Shown piece by piece: positions 14,943 to 22,291 of a stretch of 45,034 bases of DNA. The notes beneath the pieces are model-generated. The model saw only the letters and a program-made list of their open reading frames with translations, ran no database searches and was not told the origin of the DNA. The position numbers were made by a program, and so were the translations under genes. This DNA is from a virus: the IMG/VR virus record IMGVR_UViG_3300019776_000074, positions 1 to 45,034 of that record; one strand, written 5' to 3'. Within the stretch, counting starts at the first letter, position 1, and every line of letters begins with the position of its first letter.

Positions 14943-15548
14943 ATGACAAACGTTTCTAAAAATTTTAAAGAGTTCATCAAGAGTACCTTTAGTAATATCA
15001 GATCAAATGTCAGAACTATTCAGATGCATTCGGCAGTTTTGGAAGAGTTTCTTAATAACTATCCAGAATACAAAGACTATGAATGGAAACACGAATGGAT
15101 TCTACGAAAAGATGGAATCAACGGCACTTTCAAAATTGATATCGTGGGTTTCAAGAACGGCAAGGCAAAAGTTTTTATGCTTTGTAAAAGCATCAATTCT
15201 TCCTTTGCAAAGAATGCTAAGAATTATGCTAGTGGTATGATAGGCGAAATTCATCGCATTATGGATTCTTCTATCGTTAATCCCGAACTTCTTCTGTTTG
15301 TTAACATCTATCCTCGTATTGTTCCTGTTTTTGATGGATCAGGAAAAGTAACAAATTATAATGATGTTGGTAAAAGTAAAGATCGCGCGAATGTTAATAT
15401 AGTTATAGAAAAGTATTTTAAGAACAAGGTCTTTGAGGTTAACATCTCTTATGACATTGAAGGCATTCGTTCTAAAACACATAGAGACGATTTTCAAGTT
15501 ATTAATCCAAAGAATATCACTAAGTTTGAGATTGGTCATGCAAACTAA
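14943..15548 (+). CDS. PD-(D/E)XK-nuclease-like protein, possibly degenerate
   Basis: A 201-residue protein. ATG 14943 is preferred for its ribosome-binding site (GAGGAAAAC) over 14904/14907, which sit in the promoter. Residues 49-100 look like a PD-(D/E)XK core: KHEWIL (E51), FKIDIVGF (D66) and, after a beta-turn, KVFMLCKSINSS. The canonical E-x-K would fall at 80-82, but residue 80 is Leu (L80-C81-K82), so catalysis is doubtful. A DNA methylase overlaps its 3' end by 11 bases, which resembles a restriction-modification pair. Both are wedged between genes 44 and 62. The nuclease fold is inferred from motifs only. Confidence 0.5.
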   Translation: MTNVSKNFKEFIKSTFSNIRSNVRTIQMHSAVLEEFLNNYPEYKDYEWKHEWILRKDGINGTFKIDIVGFKNGKAKVFMLCKSINSSFAKNAKNYASGMIGEIHRIMDSSIVNPELLLFVNIYPRIVPVFDGSGKVTNYNDVGKSKDRANVNIVIEKYFKNKVFEVNISYDIEGIRSKTHRDDFQVINPKNITKFEIGHAN

Positions 15549-16344
15549 TGTTACATATCTGGGCAACTGTTTAGATGTGATGAAAGATTTTCCTGATAAC
15601 TCGATTGACATGGTATTCTGTGATCTGCCTTATGGTACAACTCAGAATCCTTGGGACATTATAATTCCTTTCGATGATCTTTGGAAAAACTATAATCGTA
15701 TCGTTAAGTCTGACGGCGCAATTGTTCTTACAGCGCAGTTTCCTTTCGATAAGGTACTTGCATGTTCTAATCTTAAAAACTTTCGTTATGAATGGATTTG
15801 GGAAAAAAACAAAGCGACAGGGCATTTAAATGCGAAGAAGATGCCCATGAAGTGTCATGAACATGTTCTGATATTTTATCGAAAGCTTCCTGTCTATAAT
15901 CCTCAGATGACAGATGGTCACAAGCCGATGAATGCTGTATCTCCCAAGAACAATGTGCCTGCGCCAAAGGTAAAAAGAAACTATAACCATATAGAAAATC
16001 ATTTAGGAAATCCAGGTGGATCTACGATAAGATATCCAAGAGATGTTCTTCATTTTCCTGTTACTAACAATGATGATCCTAAGAAGTTTCATCCAACTCA
16101 AAAACCTATTCCTATGATCGAATACTTCATTAAGACGTATACAAATCCAGGAGAAGTTGTTCTTGATAACTGTATGGGTTCTGGATCAACATGTATTGCT
16201 GCCGAAAACTTAGGTAGAAAATTTGTGGGTATAGAGATGACAGAAGAATATTATAAAAAAGCAAACGAGTGGATCAAAGAAGAACGATCAGTAAGAAACT
16301 CCAAGATTACGTTGGATAGTTTCTATGAGAATTCAAATGCCTGA
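15538..16344 (+). CDS. DNA methyltransferase, beta-class N6-adenine or N4-cytosine
   Basis: A 268-residue enzyme starting at ATG 15538, which overlaps the preceding gene. The catalytic motif IV is CDLPYGTT (D29-Y32), a variant of DPPY. Motif I comes late, VVLDNCMGSGSTCIAAENLGRKFVGIE, shown here only as its DNCMGSGST core near residue 212. The order IV then I makes it class beta, like CcrM. FHPTQKP is a further family mark. The target sequence is not readable. It may protect phage DNA against host restriction, or from the neighbouring nuclease-like protein. The stop overlaps gene 62. Confidence 0.9.
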   Translation: MQTNVTYLGNCLDVMKDFPDNSIDMVFCDLPYGTTQNPWDIIIPFDDLWKNYNRIVKSDGAIVLTAQFPFDKVLACSNLKNFRYEWIWEKNKATGHLNAKKMPMKCHEHVLIFYRKLPVYNPQMTDGHKPMNAVSPKNNVPAPKVKRNYNHIENHLGNPGGSTIRYPRDVLHFPVTNNDDPKKFHPTQKPIPMIEYFIKTYTNPGEVVLDNCMGSGSTCIAAENLGRKFVGIEMTEEYYKKANEWIKEERSVRNSKITLDSFYENSNA

Positions 16345-16756
16345 CCTCTTTAAAGATATCATACCTTCTATTCAGCAGACCAAGAAGATAGTTATTACCG
16401 CTGAGAACGAACGGGATTATGTCCCGTTCGTCGTTAACCGTTCCATATCCTTTCATCTGGATATGGTCATGGACGCAAATCAGATGAACATGCTGCCTTC
16501 AGCAGATCCTCTTCTTCAATACCACTATTTGCTAAATAAAGTAAGGGCGTATAAAAGACCCTTCCAGAAATGGCAAAAGCGTGAGACTCTTGAAAACTTG
16601 GATTTGGTAAAAGAGTATTACAATTACTCAAATGAAAAGGCCAAAGAAGCCTTGTCCATTTTGTCTAACGCTCAGATCGAACAGATCAAAAAGAATTTAA
16701 ATAAAGGTGGTTTGAATGTTAGACATAAACGAATTAGTGGAGGTGCTACTACCTGA
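16337..16756 (+). CDS. 62: clamp loader small subunit gp62
   Basis: A 139-residue protein. ATG 16337 gives MPDLFKDIIPSIQQTKK, the usual start of marine-type gp62; ATG 16325 is also in frame. YVPFVVNRSISFHLD and SADPLLQYHYLLNKVR are characteristic of the cyanophage-type form, which is shorter than T4 gp62 (187). It is the non-ATPase subunit that completes the gp44/62 loader. A perfect 10-bp hairpin (16407-16431) lies in its early coding part. Its 3' end overlaps regA by 41 bases. Confidence 0.85.
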   Translation: MPDLFKDIIPSIQQTKKIVITAENERDYVPFVVNRSISFHLDMVMDANQMNMLPSADPLLQYHYLLNKVRAYKRPFQKWQKRETLENLDLVKEYYNYSNEKAKEALSILSNAQIEQIKKNLNKGGLNVRHKRISGGATT

Positions 16757-17120
16757 TCCAGACAACTTTCTAAAAGTTCGTGAAACGCTATCACGTATTG
16801 GAGTAGCATCTAAAAAAGACAAGACGCTTTATCAATCTTGTCATATACTTCATAAGCAAGGTAGATATTATATAGTCCATTTCAAGCAACTCTTTCTATT
16901 AGACGGAAAGCAGTCTGACTTTACAGATGATGACAAGGGTCGTCTTAATACCATAGCAAATCTTCTACATGAGTGGGAACTAGTCGGTCTGGTAGACAAG
17001 AGCAAGAGCGCAAATCCAGTTGCTCCTCTGTCCCAGATTAAGATTATTTCACATAAAGAAAAGAACGAGTGGAACCTTGTAGCTAAATACAACATAGGTA
17101 AGAAGCGCAAGGAAGACTAA
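16716..17120 (+). CDS. regA: translational repressor RegA
   Basis: A 134-residue protein matching T4 RegA (122). Conserved blocks are FLKVRETLSRIGVASKKDK, TLYQSCHILHKQGRYYIVH and a Trp-containing end EKNEWNLVAKYNI. RegA binds the initiation region of many early mRNAs and blocks ribosome loading, including its own and clamp-loader messages in T4. It lies directly after gene 62, as in T4, with AAAGGTGG as ribosome-binding site inside gene 62. Confidence 0.95.
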   Translation: MLDINELVEVLLPDPDNFLKVRETLSRIGVASKKDKTLYQSCHILHKQGRYYIVHFKQLFLLDGKQSDFTDDDKGRLNTIANLLHEWELVGLVDKSKSANPVAPLSQIKIISHKEKNEWNLVAKYNIGKKRKED

Positions 17121-17123
17121 ACT

Positions 17124-18464
17124 ATGGCTCAGTTCCGTAAAGATACCAATACATATCTACCACAAGAAAAGACACTTTTTGAAGTTGTTATGTTGGCCGA
17201 TCAATACGGTAACGTCATCGGTCCAGCCAATCCATCAGGTATGGCAGTAGACGCTTTCGGCCGCGCAAGAGTATCACAACCTCTTACCCTGTTCGATTCA
17301 TTTCACAGATATCAAGACAACGGTAAGATTGGTACATCAAATTCAGCAGGTACAACTGTTACACATGATGCAAACTCATCTTCTGTATTATGTTCTGTAG
17401 GTACAGCTAACGGTAATTATGTATACCGTGAATCCAATCGCGTGTTTGCATATCAACCTGGTAAGTCTCTCCAGATTTTACAGACATTTGTTATGGCTGC
17501 ACCTCAGACAGGATTAAGACAGAGATATGGATATTTTGGTTCAGAAAATGGTGTATACCTAGAACAAGACGGATACGATATCTATTTTGTTAGACGATCT
17601 AAATCTAATGGTACAGTGACGGAAACAAGAGTCGCACAATCCGATTGGAATATAGACACATTAGATGGATCGAATACTGGCCCAGCATCGGATGGAACTC
17701 CAGTTGCTAATAGAAATCCATCAGGTCTTACTTTAGACCTAACAAAAGCACAAATTCTTTTTCATGATATCGAATGGCTTGGCGTTGGTTCAGTCCGCGC
17801 TGGATTTGTTATTGATGGCAAACTCATTCATTGTCATACCTGGAATCATGCAAACATAATAGACAACACCTATATGACAACGGCATGTTTACCTATCCGT
17901 TGTGAAATTCAAAATACATCCGCAACAACAAATAACAGCAATCTTCGTATCATTTGTGCTTCTGTAATGTCGGAAGGCGGATACGAACTACGCGGAAGAC
18001 CAAAAACAGCAGGTCAAAATCCAAATACATCATATACGTTAGCAACAGCCGGTGATTTTTATCCTGTCGTAGCTTTACGCTTGAAATCTGAAAGAGCCGA
18101 TGCTATAGTTGTACCGAAAAATATTAGTGTTCTTGGATTAACAGGAAACGGAACAAGAATCGCTTATAGAATTATAACTGGAGCAAATGTTGTTGGTGGC
18201 ACATGGGTAAGTGCTGGTTCAGATTCGGCCGTACAATATAATACAAATGCTGCTTCAATGATTGGCGGCACATCACACGTAAACGGATTTGCATATGTCG
18301 CTCAACAGGGCGGTAATGCCATTCAGCTATCAGATAACGAGTTCCAATTCCAGCTTGAAAGAAACAGCTTTACAGGAACAAACACAACATTCGTATTAGC
18401 TGTTGCGGGTTATGGCAACGGCGACACTTGCATCGGCTCTATCGACTGGGAAGAAGTAACTTAA
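17124..18464 (+). CDS. virion structural protein (marine-phage type)
   Basis: A 446-residue beta-rich protein with many Asn, Thr, Gly and Ser and no transmembrane segment. The central region (SLQILQTFVMAAPQTGLRQR, YGYFGSENGVYLEQDGY) belongs to a family that recurs among structural or tail-associated proteins of marine phages, from memory. I cannot say whether it is a fibre, decoration or neck protein. It starts 3 bases after regA with AAGGAAG upstream. The composition differs from the replication genes around it, and no late promoter is obvious in front of it. Confidence 0.7.
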   Translation: MAQFRKDTNTYLPQEKTLFEVVMLADQYGNVIGPANPSGMAVDAFGRARVSQPLTLFDSFHRYQDNGKIGTSNSAGTTVTHDANSSSVLCSVGTANGNYVYRESNRVFAYQPGKSLQILQTFVMAAPQTGLRQRYGYFGSENGVYLEQDGYDIYFVRRSKSNGTVTETRVAQSDWNIDTLDGSNTGPASDGTPVANRNPSGLTLDLTKAQILFHDIEWLGVGSVRAGFVIDGKLIHCHTWNHANIIDNTYMTTACLPIRCEIQNTSATTNNSNLRIICASVMSEGGYELRGRPKTAGQNPNTSYTLATAGDFYPVVALRLKSERADAIVVPKNISVLGLTGNGTRIAYRIITGANVVGGTWVSAGSDSAVQYNTNAASMIGGTSHVNGFAYVAQQGGNAIQLSDNEFQFQLERNSFTGTNTTFVLAVAGYGNGDTCIGSIDWEEVT

Positions 18465-18488
18465 TAATAGATGACAACGGAGTATATC

Positions 18489-19058
18489 ATGAATAGATTG
18501 AACATTTATAAGACAGACCCTAATATCGTATTGCCAAAGTTTGCTACAAAGCAATCAGCTTGTTTTGACATTTCATTTCAAGCTGAGGGTAAGAGCGAAT
18601 ATGCAGGCTACAATAAGTACAACGCGCCCTTCACAAGACCTTTGTCTACTGGTGTTATTCGTATTATGCCAGGTGATCGCATTCTAGTTCCTACAGGACT
18701 TATCTTTGACATTCCAGAAGGATATTCAGTTCGCATTCATCCGCGTTCTGGCCTTTCTTACAAGCAAGGTCTGGTTCTAGCTAATCTTGAAGCTGTCATT
18801 GATTCCGACTACATACAAGAGACATTCATTCTCCTTACAAACAATTCAGATGTAAACCAGTCTATTCAGCACGGCGACCGTATCGCACAGGCCGAACTTG
18901 TAAAGAAGGAAGAGTATGTGCTTTGGGAAATTGATGAAGCGCCAACTCAGAAGACAGACCGCGCTGGCGGTTTAGGTTCAACAGGTATAAATACAATGCC
19001 TTCTACTGACGCTGTTATTGAGAAGCGCGGTAGAGGAAGACCAAGAAAGGTAGCATAA
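18489..19058 (+). CDS. dut: dUTPase with C-terminal AT-hook-like tail
   Basis: A 189-residue trimeric-type dUTPase. ATG 18489 has ACGGAG at a good distance; ATG 18471 has no ribosome-binding site. The five motifs are present: ACFDIS (1), HPRSGLSYKQGL (2), NLEAVIDSDYIQE (3), HGDRIAQAE (4) and DRAGGLGSTG (5, with Leu where Phe is usual). An insertion of about 25 residues follows motif 1. After motif 5 the protein continues for about 27 residues and ends KRGRGRPRKVA, a canonical AT-hook core. It would lower dUTP and supply dUMP. It sits among virion genes, which is odd for a nucleotide enzyme. Confidence 0.93.
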   Translation: MNRLNIYKTDPNIVLPKFATKQSACFDISFQAEGKSEYAGYNKYNAPFTRPLSTGVIRIMPGDRILVPTGLIFDIPEGYSVRIHPRSGLSYKQGLVLANLEAVIDSDYIQETFILLTNNSDVNQSIQHGDRIAQAELVKKEEYVLWEIDEAPTQKTDRAGGLGSTGINTMPSTDAVIEKRGRGRPRKVA

Positions 19059-19059
19059 C

Positions 19060-19383
19060 ATGCCACAAGCCCATAGACATAATGACGAAAGATTTTGTGG
19101 AGCAAAAACAAAAGTTATTGGTCAATCTACCGTATTTGTTAACGGTATTTTATGGGCTGTCGAAGGCGACATAGATACTCACTGTGATCTAGGAGCATTA
19201 TCTGCTGTAACGGGCGCATCAAATATATATGTTGAAAACAAAAAAGCTATATGTGCAGTAGGAGATATTGCCGCTGACGATTTGGCAGGATGTTTTGTAA
19301 TACATCTTACTGGCTCTACAAATCCATCAGGACACTCTCCTGACGTTTATATGTATGGTGGTGGAGCAGGCGGCGGTTCATGA
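19060..19383 (+). CDS. PAAR-domain spike-tip protein (gp5.4-like)
   Basis: A 107-residue protein with the compact beta-prism pattern of PAAR proteins: VIGQSTVFVNGILWAVEGD, SNIYVENKKAICAVGD, then HSPDVYMYGG with a Gly-rich end. Spaced His and Cys residues (H5, H7, C13, H40, C41 region) could bind the zinc or iron at the tip. PAAR proteins cap the gp5-like spike of contractile tails and help pierce the outer membrane. The stop overlaps the next gene (ATGA), so it belongs with the tail genes. Confidence 0.85.
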   Translation: MPQAHRHNDERFCGAKTKVIGQSTVFVNGILWAVEGDIDTHCDLGALSAVTGASNIYVENKKAICAVGDIAADDLAGCFVIHLTGSTNPSGHSPDVYMYGGGAGGGS

Positions 19384-19742
19384 CCTGGAAGTTCAACGAG
19401 ATAGTTCGTTCTGGCAATTCACAAGCCAGAGTGAAGAACTATTACGCAGCTAATGGACTTATCATACTGATTGATATAAGAGGCAGTATCGGAGTCGGAT
19501 CAACTATCGTTGGTGATGATTCTGGTACTGTTCTTACTCTAACAAACTTTGAGATAGCAGATAAGTACGATTCTGATTTTAATCCTACTTATTGGGACGA
19601 TCCTTTATTTAACAGACAATCTATATTAGACAGTGTTGTTTATGATGAAGGTGAATATGGAAATTGGCTAGCACTAGATGAACATTTCACAGGGCAGCCA
19701 ACCCAAGATTATCAGATAGATTACTTAGTGGTAGTAGACTAA
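19380..19742 (+). CDS. tail-associated protein of unknown function
   Basis: A 120-residue acidic, mostly beta protein (LIILIDIRGSIGVGSTIVG, then SGTVLTLTNFEIADKYDSD). Such small beta proteins often follow PAAR genes in marine myoviruses and may be baseplate or fibre-attachment parts; this is contextual. It overlaps both neighbours by a few bases, so is part of the same translation unit. Confidence 0.6.
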   Translation: MTWKFNEIVRSGNSQARVKNYYAANGLIILIDIRGSIGVGSTIVGDDSGTVLTLTNFEIADKYDSDFNPTYWDDPLFNRQSILDSVVYDEGEYGNWLALDEHFTGQPTQDYQIDYLVVVD

Positions 19743-20401
19743 TGGCAGTAGCATTATCAAATCTCTCAGCAAGATGGGCAGCAAGTGCAAGTGCAGTAAA
19801 CACTGCTATCAAGATGAAAGTCACCGACACAACATCAGCGGCCAACTCAAAACTCATAGAATTCACAGTCAATGATGTTAGCAAGTTTGCTGTTGAGAAA
19901 TCAGGAAATGTCCATGCAAATTTTGTTATAGCAGATAGTGTATATGCCAATACACTAAACGTAATCACATCTACCGTTATAAATGAAACGGAAATCAACG
20001 TTACTTCGACCAAGATTACAGCAAACTCTATTGCGACAAGTAATCTATCTCTAGGTGGAGTGAACGCAATAACATGGATATCTTCTTCTTATGACCAAGC
20101 TAACACATCTAGAAACAGCGCGAATGCAGTTTCAGATTCCGCAAGTGCTGGTTATAATCAAGCCAATACCGCCAGAACTCACGCAAATTCTGCTTTTGCT
20201 AAGGCTAATGCTGCCTTACCTAATACGACTACCACTTTAGGAGGTAGTCTGACTATGCAAAGCATAAGACTGACCAGCAATACTACTGTTCCTACTGCGG
20301 CAACTGCTGGATCTGCTGGTCAGATTTATTGGGATGGCGAATATTTGTATGTTTGCGTAGCTACAAATCAGTGGAAAAGAGTTGCGATTTCTTCTTGGTA
20401 G
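19742..20401 (+). CDS. tail-fibre-like protein with Asn/Ala repeats
   Basis: A 219-residue protein. Residues about 110-165 hold imperfect repeats (SSYDQANTSRNSANAVSDSA, GYNQANTARTHANSAF, KANAALPNTT), a pattern typical of marine phage fibres and thought to form a trimeric coiled coil or beta-helix neck. The C-terminus (AGQIYWDGEYLYVCVATNQW) resembles the short tip domain found at the end of many fibre proteins. It probably contacts the host or links to a longer fibre encoded elsewhere. Confidence 0.75.
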   Translation: MAVALSNLSARWAASASAVNTAIKMKVTDTTSAANSKLIEFTVNDVSKFAVEKSGNVHANFVIADSVYANTLNVITSTVINETEINVTSTKITANSIATSNLSLGGVNAITWISSSYDQANTSRNSANAVSDSASAGYNQANTARTHANSAFAKANAALPNTTTTLGGSLTMQSIRLTSNTTVPTAATAGSAGQIYWDGEYLYVCVATNQWKRVAISSW

Positions 20402-20404
20402 CAC

Positions 20405-20433
20405 TTGACATTTCAGCTATGAAGTATTATATA
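20405..20433 (+). promoter_or_regulatory. promoter for the hsp20 gene
   Basis: TTGACA (20405-20410) and TATATA (20428-20433) are spaced by 17 bases. The predicted first base of RNA is about 20440, directly before a hairpin. Confidence 0.75.
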
Positions 20434-20440
20434 TAGTATT

Positions 20441-20491
20441 GTGGGGATCATGTATTGCGTACCCCACGCTCTCTTCGCCTAATGGGAAGAG
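20441..20491 (+). promoter_or_regulatory. structured 5' leader of hsp20 mRNA (two hairpins)
   Basis: GTGGGG (20441-20446) pairs with CCCCAC (20462-20467), and CTCTTC (20471-20476) pairs with GAAGAG (20486-20491). The first would be the 5' end of the transcript. The AGGAG ribosome-binding site at 20514 is outside both stems. They may stabilise the RNA. A thermosensor is possible only if they also pair with the start region, which I do not see. Confidence 0.5.
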
Positions 20492-20524
20492 TTACATAAA
20501 CAACTTGCTTAATAGGAGTTAACC

Positions 20525-21016
20525 ATGCACAAGTTAAACTACGATCCTTTCTCTTTTGCCAAGCAGCTTAACACGACTATCGGTTTCGAGCCAATGCTTA
20601 AAAAGTTCAATGAACTTGCAGAATCCATGCCTAAGATTCCAACCTATCCTCCATACAATATCAAGCAGACTGGTGAAAACACCTACGTTATTGAGATTGC
20701 TGTTGCTGGTTTTGGCAAGCAAGACCTTGAACTTGAATTGCAGGACGGTAAGCTCACCGTCAAAGGCAACATTCAGACCAACGATACCGATGACAATTAC
20801 ATCTTCAAGGGTATTGCTGACCGCGCTTTCACTCGCCAGTTCACTCTTGCCGATACTGTTGAAATCAAGAATGCAGACTTGATTAATGGTATGCTGAAGA
20901 TTTGGCTTGAACGTTTCATTCCAGAAGATAAGAAGCCTAAGAAGATTAATATCGGTGAAGCTGCACCAGAATCTTCTACAAAGCAGTTTCTAACAGAAAA
21001 ATACGACGACAAGTGA
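20525..21016 (+). CDS. hsp20: small heat-shock protein, Hsp20/IbpA type
   Basis: A 163-residue protein with the alpha-crystallin domain. YPPYNIKQTGENTYVIEIAV marks its beginning; then GKLTVKGN, FKGIADRAFTRQFTLAD and the conserved NGMLKIWLERFIPEDKKP follow. It is a holdase chaperone common in cyanophage-type T4 phages, probably protecting virion proteins or the host during infection. It has its own promoter and a structured leader. AATAGGAG precedes the start. Confidence 0.93.
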   Translation: MHKLNYDPFSFAKQLNTTIGFEPMLKKFNELAESMPKIPTYPPYNIKQTGENTYVIEIAVAGFGKQDLELELQDGKLTVKGNIQTNDTDDNYIFKGIADRAFTRQFTLADTVEIKNADLINGMLKIWLERFIPEDKKPKKINIGEAAPESSTKQFLTEKYDDK

Positions 21017-21165
21017 TGCTCAACTCTTTAAAGAAACTATTCACTCGTAAGAGTGAACAAGATCGCATGTATGATTATCTTTGTCAAGCAACCGATCAAG
21101 TTCACTTAGAATGGCTTCAACGTGAGTGGGATCGCAAATCCTATTATGATAGGAGACATTGGTAA
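21016..21165 (+). CDS. small protein, 49 aa
   Basis: The frame runs from ATG 21016 (TGATG overlap with hsp20) to TAA 21163-21165. The protein is basic with several aromatics (YDYLCQATDQVHLEWLQREW). It recalls the small DUF3563-like helical proteins of Proteobacteria in size and in the pattern YLxxAxDxxxLE, but the similarity is weak. A 7-bp inverted repeat, TTCACTC with GAGTGAA (21040-21057), lies within it. Confidence 0.5.
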   Translation: MLNSLKKLFTRKSEQDRMYDYLCQATDQVHLEWLQREWDRKSYYDRRHW

Positions 21166-21212
21166 TGATACCTTATACTAATGAAGAAGCAGACTGGCTA
21201 GCCGGTCAATAA
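21165..21212 (+). CDS. possible 15-residue peptide
   Basis: ATG 21165 overlaps the previous stop (TAATG) and is preceded by TAGGAGA. The frame ends at TAA 21210 just before a strong terminator. It encodes MIPYTNEEADWLAGQ. A leader peptide role in attenuation at the terminator would be conceivable, but nothing else supports it. Confidence 0.25.
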   Translation: MIPYTNEEADWLAGQ

Positions 21213-21220
21213 CACTATTA

Positions 21221-21254
21221 TCTGAGGCAGAAATGGGTCTGCCTCAGATTTTTT
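21221..21254 (+). terminator. strong Rho-independent terminator between hsp20 and pstS
   Basis: TCTGAGGCAGA (21221-21231) pairs perfectly with TCTGCCTCAGA (21238-21248) around a six-base loop, followed by six T. It is the clearest terminator in the window. It lies directly before the pstS ribosome-binding site. Confidence 0.93.
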
Positions 21255-21266
21255 ATGGAGAAGTGT

Positions 21267-22229
21267 ATGAAGAAGATTATGACTATTGCTGTTGCTTTAG
21301 GTTTAGCTATTGCACCAGCGTATGCAGCCCGCGACCAAATACGTATCGTTGGCTCGTCTACTGTCTATCCATTTACCACTATCGTTGCAGAACAGTTTGG
21401 TAACAAGACTGGTGCTAAGACACCAATCGTTGAAGCAACTGGTACTGGCGGCGGCATGAAGATGTTTTGTGAGGGTGCTGGTGAAGATACGCCAGATGCA
21501 GTGAATGCATCTCGTAAAATCAAGCCAGATGAACTTGAAACTTGCACAAAGAATGGTGTAACACCTGTCGAAGTCAAGATTGGTTATGATGCTATTGTTC
21601 TTGCAATGGCAAAAGAACATGATGATATGGCTTTGACAACTGAGATGATATACAAGGCATTAGCTAAGTATATCATCATTGATGGAGAGATTGTTGAAAA
21701 TCCAGTAATCAACTGGAGTGATATTGATCCGTCTCTACCCAATGCAAAGATTGAAGTTCTAGGTCCTCCGCCAACGTCAGGTACACGCGACTCGTTCGTT
21801 GAGCTTGTCATCGAAAAGGAATGTAAGGCTGCTGCAAAGAATGCGGGTCTTACATTATCCGCAGATGATGAAAAGAAGGTATGTAAGTCTGTTCGCGAAG
21901 ACGGTGCATACATCGAAGCAGGTGAGAATGATAACTTGATTGTGCAAAAGCTTCAAGCTAATCCTAACGCTCTAGGTATCTTTGGCTTCTCTTTCCTTGA
22001 AGAGAATACCAATGCTATCAAGGGTGCTACTATAAACGGCATTGCTCCTGAATATGATGCAATCAAGGGCGGTAATTATCCTATCTCTCGCCCACTGTTT
22101 GTCTATTTCAAGAAAGAACACTTTGACGTTATTCCTAACTTGAAAGAGTTCATGGAAGAATATCAGAGTGAAGATGCTCTTGGTGAAGAAGGCTATTTGG
22201 TTGAAAAAGGTCTGATTTCACTAAACTAA
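21267..22229 (+). CDS. pstS: periplasmic phosphate-binding protein PstS
   Basis: A 320-residue protein. ATG 21267, after TGGAGAAG, gives a standard signal peptide: KK, a hydrophobic core (MTIAVALGLAIAP) and cleavage after AYA. The phosphate-binding loops are IVGSSTVYPF, TGTGGGM and TSGTRDSF. Four or more Cys may form disulphides in the periplasm. PstS delivers phosphate to the host PstCAB transporter, and phage copies are thought to keep phosphate uptake high during infection. No promoter or Pho-box is visible between the terminator and this start, which is unusual for such a gene. Confidence 0.95.
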   Translation: MKKIMTIAVALGLAIAPAYAARDQIRIVGSSTVYPFTTIVAEQFGNKTGAKTPIVEATGTGGGMKMFCEGAGEDTPDAVNASRKIKPDELETCTKNGVTPVEVKIGYDAIVLAMAKEHDDMALTTEMIYKALAKYIIIDGEIVENPVINWSDIDPSLPNAKIEVLGPPPTSGTRDSFVELVIEKECKAAAKNAGLTLSADDEKKVCKSVREDGAYIEAGENDNLIVQKLQANPNALGIFGFSFLEENTNAIKGATINGIAPEYDAIKGGNYPISRPLFVYFKKEHFDVIPNLKEFMEEYQSEDALGEEGYLVEKGLISLN

Positions 22230-22233
22230 AATG

Positions 22234-22262
22234 TTGACGTTGCGGAGAGGATGCTATATAAT
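22234..22262 (+). promoter_or_regulatory. promoter of the glycan island
   Basis: TTGACG (22234-22239) and TATAAT (22257-22262) are spaced by 17 bases. It shares the TAGTGTCCT downstream element with the promoter at 11381. It can drive the long overlapping gene chain from 22292. Confidence 0.8.
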
Positions 22263-22291
22263 AGTGTCCTCTCTTTCATTATGGATATAAC

